Of a stretch of 24,280 bases of DNA, positions 15,994-23,728 are shown piece after piece (position 1 is the first letter of the stretch; the number at the start of each line of letters is the position of its first letter). A program made the position numbers and the translations under genes. The notes beneath the pieces were generated by a model. That model had not been told where the DNA came from. It saw only the letters and a list, made by a program, of their open reading frames with translations, and searched no databases. The DNA comes from CAZPMT01 sp964587655 (GTDB lineage: Bacteria > Hydrogenedentota > Hydrogenedentia > Hydrogenedentales > SLHB01), in contig CAZPMT010000082.1 of the NCBI GenBank assembly GCA_964587655.1, forward strand, positions 1-24,280. The letters are read 5' to 3'.

Positions 15994-17649
15994 ATGGCCA
16001 ACGAACGTTTGACAGTAATGTCCGGTCCGCGCCAGGGCGAAAGCTTTGAGATCGTCGGCTCCCTTAGCATCGGGCGCAATCAGGACAGCGGGATCCTGCT
16101 GGAAGATCCGCAGGTCTCGCGGCGGCACGCGGTAGTCGAGCAGACGCCGGGCGGGACGTGTCTGCGCGACCTGAATAGCGGCAACGGGACGTTTATCGGG
16201 GAACGCCGCATTGTCGAGTGCCGTCTGACGCATGGGGATATCATCCGGATCGGCGGAGTCGACATCCGTTTTGAGGTCCCGGAAACTGCTTCGCAGACGT
16301 GCCCCAAACCCGGCCTCGACCCACGCATCGAGTCCATTGACGCCGCCAGTATCTACGAAACGTTCCTCCGCGCGCCGTCGGCCGCGGCCACGATCGAGCA
16401 ACAGCGGGACGCGCAGAACCGTCTTACGGCGATCTATCGCGCAAACGAGATCATATCGAGCGAGAGAGACCTGCGTAAGCTTTTTGAGCGGGTGATGGAC
16501 CAGATCTTCATGCTGATTCCGGCGCATAACGGGGTAATCCTGCTGAAAGACGAGAGGACTGGCGAACTCGTGACGGAATACGTCAAGTCCGGATCGCAGG
16601 ATACGGTAATCAGCTCCACCATAGTGAACCGGGCCTTTCAATTCGGCGAGGCGCTCCTAACGCACGACGCCGCGGGCGACGCCCGGTTCGAAGCGGGCGC
16701 GAGCATCATCTCGCAGAATATCTCGTCGGCCATGTGCACGCCGCTCATTCACCAGAACGAACGGTTGGGCGTGATATACGTGGATACGCGCGGCACGACG
16801 AACGCATTCGAACGGAGCGACCTCGAGATGCTAGGGGCCTTCTCGGGTCCGGCGGCAATCGCGATCAAGAACGCGCAGTACGTCCACCGGCTCGAACGGG
16901 CCTATCATGACACGTTGATCGCGATCGCCGACTTAGTGTCGATGCGCGATCACTACACGGTCGGTCACACGTGGCGGGTCACGAACTTCGCGCTCGAGAT
17001 CGCCCGCGTGCTCGGCTGGACCGAGGAGCAGCTCGAGGCCTGCGAGATGGGCGGCCTGCTCCACGACGTGGGGAAGATCGCCGTGGACGACGCCGTCCTG
17101 CGCAAGCCGGGCCAACTCACGGAGGAAGAGTTCGCCAAGATGCGCGTGCACCCGGAACGCGGCGCATGGATGCTGCACGACATCGAGCGGCTCCGGCCCC
17201 TGGTCCCCTATTGTCTTTATCACCACGAACGGTACGACGGAAAGGGGTATCCCTTCGGCTTGGCCGGGGAAGCGATTCCGATCGAAGGCAGGCTGATCGC
17301 CGTCGCCGACACGTTCGACGCCATGACGAGCAACCGCCCCTATCGACAGGGCATGCCGCCACACATTGCGATTGCGGAGATCGTGAAGCAGCGCGGCACG
17401 CAATTCGACCCGGCAATCGTGGACGCTCTGGTCGCGTGTTACCGTGACGGCAAGATCACGTTGATTATCCAAGAGTCGCTCAAAGGAAGCAAGAGCATCG
17501 TCTGCCCGTTCTGCAGCACTTTCATCAGCATTCCGGAGGGCGCCAACGAGGGGGACAATTTCCGATGCGCCGTGTGCCATCGGACGGTGCAACTCAAGCA
17601 GCAGAACAACGCCTATTACGGCGAATTGATCTCAGAGGGGTCGTCGTAA
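15994..17649 (+). CDS. FHA-GAF-HD-GYP signalling protein with C-terminal zinc-ribbon-like motif
   Basis: The 551-residue cytoplasmic protein combines four parts. The FHA domain (residues about 5-95; G-R-N 27-29, SRRH 42-45, NSGNGTFIGE) binds phosphothreonine. The GAF domain (about 160-295) is likely a ligand sensor. The HD-GYP domain (about 305-485) has HDVGK (H357, D358), HHERYDGKGYP (H410 onwards, GYP 418-420) and IAVADTFDAMTSNRPYR, all residues expected of an active cyclic-di-GMP phosphodiesterase. The tail has CPFC (504-507) and CAVC (525-528), a two-knuckle metal-ribbon pattern. There is no membrane segment. The start is weakly supported: GAGAT precedes ATG 15994, and the open frame upstream lacks homology. 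Input is presumably Ser/Thr kinase signalling through the FHA domain, an inference. Confidence 0.93.
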   Translation: MANERLTVMSGPRQGESFEIVGSLSIGRNQDSGILLEDPQVSRRHAVVEQTPGGTCLRDLNSGNGTFIGERRIVECRLTHGDIIRIGGVDIRFEVPETASQTCPKPGLDPRIESIDAASIYETFLRAPSAAATIEQQRDAQNRLTAIYRANEIISSERDLRKLFERVMDQIFMLIPAHNGVILLKDERTGELVTEYVKSGSQDTVISSTIVNRAFQFGEALLTHDAAGDARFEAGASIISQNISSAMCTPLIHQNERLGVIYVDTRGTTNAFERSDLEMLGAFSGPAAIAIKNAQYVHRLERAYHDTLIAIADLVSMRDHYTVGHTWRVTNFALEIARVLGWTEEQLEACEMGGLLHDVGKIAVDDAVLRKPGQLTEEEFAKMRVHPERGAWMLHDIERLRPLVPYCLYHHERYDGKGYPFGLAGEAIPIEGRLIAVADTFDAMTSNRPYRQGMPPHIAIAEIVKQRGTQFDPAIVDALVACYRDGKITLIIQESLKGSKSIVCPFCSTFISIPEGANEGDNFRCAVCHRTVQLKQQNNAYYGELISEGSS

Positions 17650-17687
17650 TACGTTGAGCCGCACCTCTGCTTGCGATCATGGGCCCT

Positions 17688-17716
17688 TTGACTCCCTCAC
17701 CTTCATGTGCTACATT
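17688..17716 (+). promoter_or_regulatory. Sigma-70-type promoter candidate for the SCP2 gene
   Basis: TTGACT (17688-17693) and TACATT (17711-17716) are 17 bases apart, with a TGC extended -10 just before TACATT. It would give a leader of about 180 bases before the start at 17906. Confidence 0.5.
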
Positions 17717-17905
17717 ACTTCGGCTCGATGGTGCGGAACGCATACGCGTTGGGCTTGGTGGCCGCTAAGGCAAGGTATCAAGATGGGTTCTTGCGCCTCG
17801 AACGAAAACGGGCCGGGTCCAATGGCAACGGTGGGAAGACGCAGGAAGTCCCGCGTCTTATCATACAGAAGGGCAATTTAGCAGGAAACGAGGAGGAGAG
17901 TCACA

Positions 17906-18232
17906 ATGGCAAACAGTATTCAAGAGTTCTTCGATGCGCTTTCCGGGAAGATCGAACCGGCCCGGTTGGCCGGCATGAAAGCCACGTTCCAGTTTGTGGC
18001 CACGGGTGACGGCGGCGGTGACTGGTACATCAAGGTCGCCGACGGCAAAGCCGACATCGGGCAAGGCAAGGACCCCAGCCCGACGATCGTTCTCACGTCG
18101 TCCGCCGCGGACTGGCTCGCACTGATGAACGGACAGATGAACGGGCAGACCGCCTTCATCACCGGCAAGCTCAAGATCCAGGGCGACATGACGCTCGCGA
18201 TGAAACTCGAGAGCCTGTTCCAGCTCGGGTAA
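17906..18232 (+). CDS. SCP2 sterol-binding domain protein
   Basis: The 108-residue protein is a single SCP2 (sterol carrier protein 2) domain, a lipid-binding fold. Recognisable parts are ATFQFVATGDGGGDWYIKVA, the glycine-aspartate turn DGKADIGQGKDPSPTIVLTS, WLALMNGQMNGQTAFITG and KLKIQGDMTLAMKLESLF. Stand-alone bacterial versions bind fatty acids, CoA esters or isoprenoids; the ligand is unknown. No signal peptide is seen, so it is cytoplasmic. GAGGAGGAG lies about 7 bases before ATG 17906, a strong Shine-Dalgarno. It has its own promoter candidate at 17688-17716 and a terminator at 18284-18330, so it looks monocistronic and possibly well expressed. Confidence 0.92.
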   Translation: MANSIQEFFDALSGKIEPARLAGMKATFQFVATGDGGGDWYIKVADGKADIGQGKDPSPTIVLTSSAADWLALMNGQMNGQTAFITGKLKIQGDMTLAMKLESLFQLG

Positions 18233-18283
18233 GGTTCTCGTGCAGTATCCGTGGGGATCCCCCCACAAGAGTTGATGCTTCGC

Positions 18284-18330
18284 TCACGGGGGCGGGATAG
18301 CGTTGCCGCCCCCGTGACGGTTTCCTTTTC
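18284..18330 (+). terminator. Rho-independent terminator after the SCP2 gene
   Basis: A perfect 12-bp stem (18284-18295 with 18306-18317, GGGGGCGG core, 10-base loop) is followed by a T-rich run TTTCCTTTTC. It lies 51 bases after the SCP2 stop. Confidence 0.8.
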
Positions 18331-18364
18331 CGCTGTATATCGCCCGCTGTGGGAGGGGCCACAC

Positions 18365-19138
18365 ATGCGTCAATGGCGCCTGTGCCTTAGCGCCCTGTTG
18401 TCCATCCTGCCGATCATCGGCGTCGCGTGCGGCGAGGCTGCGCGGAAAGACGCCCCGCTCACGAAAGAACTCGTGCTCCGGACGGCCGACGGCGTTTCCC
18501 TCGGCGCCACTCTTTACCCAGTCCAGCAGGCCAACCCGCCGGGACTGGTACTCATCCATATGCTCGGGTCGAATCGCGGCGCATGGAAGCCTTTTGCTTC
18601 GCGCGCGCAGGCCGACGGGCGCCTGTGCATCGCCGCGGACCTGCGCGGACACGGCGACAGCCAGAACGCGGGCGGCAAGAAGATCAGCTACAAGGACTTC
18701 ACCACGCAGGACTGGCTCGCGGCCCTCGACGACATCGAGACCGCCAAACAGGCCCTGCTTAGAGAAGGCGCCAATCCGAAGAACATAGTCGTTATCGGAG
18801 CAAGCATCGGCGCGAACCTAGCCCTGCACTATGCGGTCGATCATGGCGATATTCCCGCGGTCGTCCTGGTGTCGCCGGGGCTCGACTACCGCGGCGTGAA
18901 GACGGACGCCGAAATTGCCGCCCTCGGACAGCGTCCCTGCCTGCTCGTGACAACCGACGGCGACTCCTACTCGTCCACCTCCTGCGCTGCCATGAAGAAA
19001 GCCGCATCAGGACTCTGCGAGCTGCGCGAATACCCTGGCTCCGCGCACGGAACCAACATTTTCGACGCCTCCCCCACCGCCCTCGAAGAAGTTCTGCTCT
19101 GGCTCAAACCCATCTTCAACCCAAGTTCGCAGAAGTGA
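18365..19138 (+). CDS. Exported alpha/beta hydrolase
   Basis: The 257-residue protein is an alpha/beta-fold serine hydrolase (esterase or peptidase type). After an N-terminal hydrophobic segment (MRQWRLCLSALLSILPIIGV ending ACGEA) it has LVLIHMLGSNRGAWKPFA (oxyanion-loop H-x-G region), ADLRGHGDS, the nucleophile elbow GASIG with S147, and YPGSAHG near the C-terminus supplying the histidine. The segment before C22 is only a poor lipobox, so Sec secretion is more likely than lipid anchoring. GGGAGGGG about 7 bases before ATG 18365 decides the start over 18251. It follows the SCP2 terminator, so its promoter must lie around 18320-18355. Substrate unknown. Confidence 0.88.
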   Translation: MRQWRLCLSALLSILPIIGVACGEAARKDAPLTKELVLRTADGVSLGATLYPVQQANPPGLVLIHMLGSNRGAWKPFASRAQADGRLCIAADLRGHGDSQNAGGKKISYKDFTTQDWLAALDDIETAKQALLREGANPKNIVVIGASIGANLALHYAVDHGDIPAVVLVSPGLDYRGVKTDAEIAALGQRPCLLVTTDGDSYSSTSCAAMKKAASGLCELREYPGSAHGTNIFDASPTALEEVLLWLKPIFNPSSQK

Positions 19139-19198
19139 CCTCATGTGACAGCCAGAGGTGTGGCGCTAAAGCGGTGTACTCAGGACTGGTTGCCTGTC

Positions 19199-21772
19199 TT
19201 AGGACTTCGGTTTTTCTTGGGGCTTATCCAGGCGGATGAGCATTGGGACGAGGGGATCCATTTCCATGGGGAAGCTAACGTCGCAGGCATTGATCAGGTC
19301 CCGTCCGGAGCGCGGGCCGCCGTAGAGATGAGCCATGATGCGGTCTTTCCGGAGACTCACGATGTATAGGTATTCCTGACCTTCGGAGACGACGTACCGG
19401 GACTTGACGCCTTCGATAGGGTATCCCGAAGCGTTAATCGTGCGGGGAATCTTGGGCAGAATATCAAAGGCGGAGACGGCGTCCATCGCATGCAAGTACT
19501 CCGTGGGGAGATTCTGACCCCGGACCAGCACCGTGTGGCGCGTGCCGCTGATGATGTCGCGCCGGGAATGTCCGTACTCGTCGTACAGAATCGAGAACGA
19601 CGTGCGCACCACGGTGCCCTCGCCGCTCATGTATTCTTTCAAGACGCGGAAGGTGTCGTTCGAGATGGCCGGCGAGTCCGGCACGACGAGCACTTTCACA
19701 TCGGCAAGCTGAGTCTCGATGCACTGCTTTTCGGTGACGAACCGAATCTTGTAGCCCGAAAAGGAGCAGCCCTCGTAAGCGAACGCGACTGACTCCAGGT
19801 GAGGCGAGCCGTTGTTGTAGATCTTCGACGGCATACTCCAGAAGATGGCGACTTCCGCCGGCGCCTGCTGAAATGCGGTGACGATGGGCGCCAGACGGTT
19901 CAAATCGAGGCAGGCCGTGGCGTATCCCTCGAGGCTTTCCGGCCGCAGCGCGTCAAGTCTAGCGCGGAGGGCGAGCGCGTTCATGCCTGACATGGCCGCT
20001 TCCCACACGGCGGTGTGAATGTAGTTGGACGAGCACGGGTTCTCAGACGCCTGCTCCGCGGTCAGCATCCCGTCGAAGTTGACCACTGGTTTTGCCGGCG
20101 CCATCGATCGCATCAACGTGTAAATCAACAGGGATTTGGGGTACTCGAGCGCGTAGTATGGGCTCGTATGTCCGTTCGACGCGCAGACCGCGTTCAAGTC
20201 CAACTGCGCCGACAACGTTTCCCTATCCACTCCGGATTCGGACTCGCCCGCGGCAAACACATTATCGGCAACGGCCATCATCAACGGTTTGTCGCTGGCG
20301 TCGCGGACCAGTCTCCGCAACCACGCCGTGTACTCGGTCCCAAGTCCCTGATGGAACGTCTGCCAATCGTAACGATAGGCCGAGCTTTCCTGGTACCGCG
20401 GGTTCACGCGGTTCCAGCCTATCTCGACCTCGTCCATATCCGCGAACAGGCCCTTCCACGCCTTGTTCAGTGCATGGCGGTCCCCGTACTGTTCTTTGAC
20501 AAGCCTCAGGAATCGGAGCCGGATGTCCTCTCCTGTGAACTTGAACGACGGATTCTCCATCAAGGCGATGCCATCGAGGGCCTTCTGTTGGGCGAGGTAT
20601 GGAACAATAGTCTTGAAATGCCGTTCGATGAGCTGGCACGCATCGGGTTCCGTGATGTCAACCGAGCCTGCTCCGCCCGCGGCAATCTGCGGGAACTTTT
20701 CCACGGCCCAGGAAGGCATAGTTTGCGGAGCGAGGGACACCATGATGCCCACTCGGTTCTCGAGTGCCGCGCTGAAGACCGGGTCGAGTTTGGACCGGAA
20801 ATCGGCGTTATCCGCCGCGCTTGCCAGCGTCTGATTTGGCCCGAAGGAGAACGTCGCGAAGTTCAGACCGTATCCGGCGATTCTGGCCAATTCCTCGGCG
20901 CTGGGCGCATCCCCGAGATAGGTCCCGATAAGGAACAGCGGCCGGCCCTCGGCCACGAAGGATCCATCTCGAACTTCCATGGCCTCCTGCGACGGTTTCG
21001 CCACGGCGTCCCAGAGTTCCGGCGCCGATTTGCCAAATACCAACTGCGCCTGGGTGTTTTCGACGGTAGTCTCGATATAGCGGATGACGCCGTCGGCGCG
21101 CGGCCAGTCTTTTGCGTCGAGAGCGTTTCGGGCTTCCTTGATATAATCGCCTGCGATCGCGATGCGCATGCGCAAATACGGTGGCCTGGCGCCCGTGTCC
21201 TCCAGACTTCGCAACCGGTCCTTTGCCTCGCCCAGGCGCCGTTCCGTGGCATCGAAACGCGCCTGCAACTCGCTCAAGGAAGCCTTCCGTATAGTATAGT
21301 CCCGGTGGACAATCGAGATTCCCGGCGGCCGCAGCAACTCGAAGTGCGCCGCATAGGACCCGGGTGGAAACGGACTTGCGTCCCACTCAAAATGAAAAAC
21401 GCCTTCTTCCCTGTCCAAGGACGTCTCGGTCGCGCCCCGGTAGACCGGCGCGCCTTCAGAATTCGACACATCAAAACGAAGGGTTACTTTTCCGACGGGC
21501 CGTTCCGCGCGGATTACTCCCTTGAGTTCGACCGGCGCATCGGCGGCTTGACTGCCCGAGCAATCGAGAATAATCGAGGCGCGGCCGGCGCCGTCGCCGG
21601 TCCCGGGCTCGAACCACACGCGATGATCCCCCGGCAGCGGTGCATTCGCGACCGGGGCCTGCGCCGCCGCCTGGGGCACAGTTTGTCGTGATTTGACAAA
21701 CTGTGGAGACTGAGCCCAAGCAGACCCGCATGCAAGTGAGACTAGGACTATCCAACACAGGCAACGCGCCAT
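19199..21772 (-). CDS. Large secreted GH42-like beta-galactosidase-type protein
   Basis: The 857-residue protein has a Sec signal peptide (MARCLCWIVLVSLACGSAWA). Its middle resembles the TIM barrel of GH42/clan GH-A beta-galactosidases: LFLIGTYLGDAPSAEELARI, DGIALMENPSFKF (possible acid/base E) and QYGDRHALNKAWKGLF. The later VLVVPDSPAISNDTFRVLKE matches the glutamine-amidotransferase-like trimerisation domain. Residues about 175-265 are helical and may be coiled coil. Catalytic residues are not assigned with certainty. Residues about 22-32 (PQFVKSRQTV) are encoded by an in-frame palindromic repeat (21677-21705). ATG 21772 is chosen because it opens the signal peptide, with GGAAAGGGG just upstream. 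It converges on the hydrolase gene. Confidence 0.75.
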   Translation of the reverse strand: MARCLCWIVLVSLACGSAWAQSPQFVKSRQTVPQAAAQAPVANAPLPGDHRVWFEPGTGDGAGRASIILDCSGSQAADAPVELKGVIRAERPVGKVTLRFDVSNSEGAPVYRGATETSLDREEGVFHFEWDASPFPPGSYAAHFELLRPPGISIVHRDYTIRKASLSELQARFDATERRLGEAKDRLRSLEDTGARPPYLRMRIAIAGDYIKEARNALDAKDWPRADGVIRYIETTVENTQAQLVFGKSAPELWDAVAKPSQEAMEVRDGSFVAEGRPLFLIGTYLGDAPSAEELARIAGYGLNFATFSFGPNQTLASAADNADFRSKLDPVFSAALENRVGIMVSLAPQTMPSWAVEKFPQIAAGGAGSVDITEPDACQLIERHFKTIVPYLAQQKALDGIALMENPSFKFTGEDIRLRFLRLVKEQYGDRHALNKAWKGLFADMDEVEIGWNRVNPRYQESSAYRYDWQTFHQGLGTEYTAWLRRLVRDASDKPLMMAVADNVFAAGESESGVDRETLSAQLDLNAVCASNGHTSPYYALEYPKSLLIYTLMRSMAPAKPVVNFDGMLTAEQASENPCSSNYIHTAVWEAAMSGMNALALRARLDALRPESLEGYATACLDLNRLAPIVTAFQQAPAEVAIFWSMPSKIYNNGSPHLESVAFAYEGCSFSGYKIRFVTEKQCIETQLADVKVLVVPDSPAISNDTFRVLKEYMSGEGTVVRTSFSILYDEYGHSRRDIISGTRHTVLVRGQNLPTEYLHAMDAVSAFDILPKIPRTINASGYPIEGVKSRYVVSEGQEYLYIVSLRKDRIMAHLYGGPRSGRDLINACDVSFPMEMDPLVPMLIRLDKPQEKPKS
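21677..21705 (-). repeat. Palindromic repeat copy A, inside the GH42-like coding sequence
   Basis: Perfect 11-bp arms CACAGTTTGTC / GACAAACTGTG surround the spacer GTGATTT on the + strand (AAATCAC on the coding strand). The copy is in frame just after the signal peptide. Confidence 0.92.
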
Positions 21773-21790
21773 GACCCCTTTCCTTTCCCT

Positions 21791-21817
21791 ACAGTTTGTC
21801 AAGACTCGACAAACTGT
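21791..21817 (+). repeat. Palindromic repeat copy B
   Basis: Perfect 10-bp arms ACAGTTTGTC / GACAAACTGT surround AAGACTC. It ends 18 bases before the GH42-like ATG on the minus strand, so it lies in that gene's leader. Confidence 0.92.
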
Positions 21818-21852
21818 GCCAACGACGGGTCGTTTCAAGAGCACTTCTCGAA

Positions 21853-21879
21853 ACAGTTTGTCAAAACACGACAAACTGT
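21853..21879 (+). repeat. Palindromic repeat copy C
   Basis: Perfect 10-bp arms ACAGTTTGTC / GACAAACTGT surround AAAACAC; it begins 62 bases from the start of copy B. Confidence 0.92.
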
Positions 21880-21974
21880 GAGCAGGCAGAAACAGCCCCT
21901 ATTCTAAAGACACGTCTCCATCCTGTCAAAGGAGATAACGAACCCGGCATGTCCGGTGATGACGCGCTCTTGTG

Positions 21975-22032
21975 CCGCCCGTATATCACAGTTTGTCAGA
22001 CCACGACAAACTGTGGTCCATAATACGGGCGG
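21975..22032 (+). repeat. Palindromic repeat copy D with an extra outer stem
   Basis: The core (21987-22015) has perfect 11-bp arms around AGACCAC. A further 10-bp inverted pair, CCGCCCGTAT (21975-21984) and ATACGGGCGG (22023-22032), encloses it. Confidence 0.88.
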
Positions 22033-22126
22033 AGGTAAGGACCCGGGGCCGACTGGCGCGGCCTGCGGTAAAATGGTAGCCTAGCCGAAGGCAAGGCACG
22101 GACCAGGGGGAAGGAAACAAATAACG

Positions 22127-22759
22127 GTGCAAGTCGAACCTCTGACACCCGCGCGACACGCTGAAGCTGCCGCGATCCTCGCGCGCGCCTTCCACAACGA
22201 TCCCATGTGGTCCTGGGTCTTTCCAGCCGGTTCAATGCGTACGATGCGGCTTACGTGGGCCATCGGGCGTGCGGTGCGCCTCGTCAGCGTGTTTGAAACG
22301 AGTTACATCACTTGCGGAGGGGAAGGAGTAGCGCTGTGGTATCCACCCGGGTGCGACCGCGATACGGACACTTGGCGCGCGAGGCTCTTTGACCTGCCGA
22401 TGGCCGTCGTGCGGCTTGGACTTCCCGCGCTATGGCGTTCGTGGCGCGTTCATGTCGACATCATGCGTCGCCAGCGGGAGGAAATCACCGAGCCCCAATG
22501 GGAGCTTGACGTTATCGGCGTGGACCCCGCGTATCAGAAACGCGGCGTCGCGCGTGTCCTCCTCCGCCACGTACTCGACCAGGCCGACCGGCAACTTACC
22601 CCTTGTCACGTGATCACCCACAATCCCGCCAACGTGACCTTCTACGAACACCACGGCTTTTCCGTAATACGCAAGGAAACGATCTTTGAAGGGGGACCGT
22701 TCGTGTGCTCACTCCGGCGTGATCCCGCCCGTATTACGGTCCGACATACGGGCGCATGA
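22127..22759 (+). CDS. GNAT-family N-acetyltransferase
   Basis: The 210-residue cytoplasmic protein has a GNAT fold of the type that acetylates amines or amino groups from acetyl-CoA. The acetyl-CoA binding motif A is ELDVIGVDPAYQKRGVARVL, with QKRGVA at residues 137-142, followed by motif B NPANVTFYEHHGFSVIRKE (F172-F178). The N-terminal half (LARAFHNDPMWSWVFP) also matches the family. The substrate is unknown. The start is GTG 22127; AAGGA lies about 11 bases upstream, a loose spacing. It diverges from the GH42-like gene across the palindrome cluster and converges on the second Gfo/Idh/MocA gene, with 9 bases between stops. Confidence 0.93.
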   Translation: MQVEPLTPARHAEAAAILARAFHNDPMWSWVFPAGSMRTMRLTWAIGRAVRLVSVFETSYITCGGEGVALWYPPGCDRDTDTWRARLFDLPMAVVRLGLPALWRSWRVHVDIMRRQREEITEPQWELDVIGVDPAYQKRGVARVLLRHVLDQADRQLTPCHVITHNPANVTFYEHHGFSVIRKETIFEGGPFVCSLRRDPARITVRHTGA

Positions 22760-22768
22760 CACAGGCTA

Positions 22769-23728
22769 TTATGGCTTCACGGGCAAGCCCGACTGAATAG
22801 ACTCGTTCGCCGCGAACGTCACGAGAAACGTTTTCATCGCGTCGGCGTACGAAGACTTGATCCGCGTCCGCTTGCCCGTTCGGATCGCGTCGATGAATAC
22901 CTTGCTCTCTTCTTCATACATATTGACGCTTGCCTGGTGCTCGGTGACTTTGCCCGCTTCCTTTACAGTCACCGTGCCTCCCGCGATGAGCATGGTCGCC
23001 TCGGGCGTGACGATCTCGAGCGTGACGCCACCCCCGTGATTGCACACGCACGACGACGTGATGGTGGCCGAAGCGCCGCTCTTCATGCGCATGGCCACTA
23101 CGCTGCTGTCGTGAACGTTGAAGTTCTCGACCTTGGTCATGCAGCCCGTCGATGCGGCGGCGTACACCTCGGCGACCTCGCCGCAGAGGTAACGCATCAG
23201 GTCGAACATGTGCGTGGTCTGCTCGACGATCTGTCCGCCGCTCTTGTCCATCCGCCGCCACCACGAGACGCCCGGCATCCCGCCGTTCCAGGAACCGCGT
23301 ATCAATGAGACCGGCTTTCCGTTCAGGATCTGCCGCGCCGTCTCGATTGTGTTGTAGTAGCGGAAGCAGTAACCCACGCTCGTTATGATCTTCGCCTTGC
23401 GCACGGCGGCTTCGATCCGTTTGGCCGTCTCGCGGTTGATCGCGATGGGCTTCTCGATAAACAGATGAATCCCGCGTTCGGCGGCGGCCTCCTCGATTCC
23501 GCAGTGCGCGTACGGCGGAACGGCCACGTACACGGCCTGTGGCTTCACCTTGTCGTACATCGCTTCGAATTCCGTGAAGGCATCGCCCCCGAACCGGCTC
23601 GCGGCGGATTCCGCCCGTTCCTTGATGATGTCGCAATGCCCGGCCATCTTGATGGCGCTCATGGCGCTCAGGTGTTTGTAGTGTTCCTGCATGATGCCCC
23701 CGCAGCCGACAAACCCCAACTTGATCAT
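22769..23728 (-). CDS. Gfo/Idh/MocA-family oxidoreductase
   Basis: The 319-residue protein has a Rossmann N-terminus (IKLGFVGCGGIMQEHYKHL) and the catalytic signature FIEKPIAINRETAKRIE (K93). The C-terminal GGQIVEQTTHMFDLMRYLCGE supplies H173 and D176, the usual active-site pair. It is a cytoplasmic NAD(P)-dependent sugar or cyclitol dehydrogenase; substrate unknown. The TTHMFD form separates it from the GCYP-type paralogue at 14832-15815, so the two are not recent duplicates. ATG 23728 has AAGGAG about 7 bases upstream, a strong start. Confidence 0.94.
   Translation of the reverse strand: MIKLGFVGCGGIMQEHYKHLSAMSAIKMAGHCDIIKERAESAASRFGGDAFTEFEAMYDKVKPQAVYVAVPPYAHCGIEEAAAERGIHLFIEKPIAINRETAKRIEAAVRKAKIITSVGYCFRYYNTIETARQILNGKPVSLIRGSWNGGMPGVSWWRRMDKSGGQIVEQTTHMFDLMRYLCGEVAEVYAAASTGCMTKVENFNVHDSSVVAMRMKSGASATITSSCVCNHGGGVTLEIVTPEATMLIAGGTVTVKEAGKVTEHQASVNMYEEESKVFIDAIRTGKRTRIKSSYADAMKTFLVTFAANESIQSGLPVKP

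Larger units (their letters stand above)
21773..22126. other. 354-bp divergent intergenic region with three palindromic repeats
   Basis: This region lies between the GH42-like start (-) and the GNAT start (+). It carries repeat copies B, C and D, the Shine-Dalgarno sequences for both genes at its ends, and nothing else recognised. The rightmost 95 bases hold GGGGGAAGGA before the GNAT start. Confidence 0.7.

Noticed and set aside
20015..21691. Long plus-strand ORF opposite the GH42-like gene
   Set aside because: Arg-rich, low-complexity shadow caused by GC-rich codons on the other strand. The same applies to long antisense or alternative-frame ORFs at 5246-6487, 8042-9577, 11115-12401 and 13570-14982.
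21791..22015. CRISPR array made of copies B, C and D
   Set aside because: Copies are spaced 62 and 134 bases apart, not regularly, copies A and E are inverted, and no cas gene is nearby.
21796..22023. Small plus-strand ORF running through copies B-D with repeated TVCQ-TTNC blocks
   Set aside because: It would start at TTG inside a repeat arm with no Shine-Dalgarno; the Cys pattern is only the repeat read in one frame.
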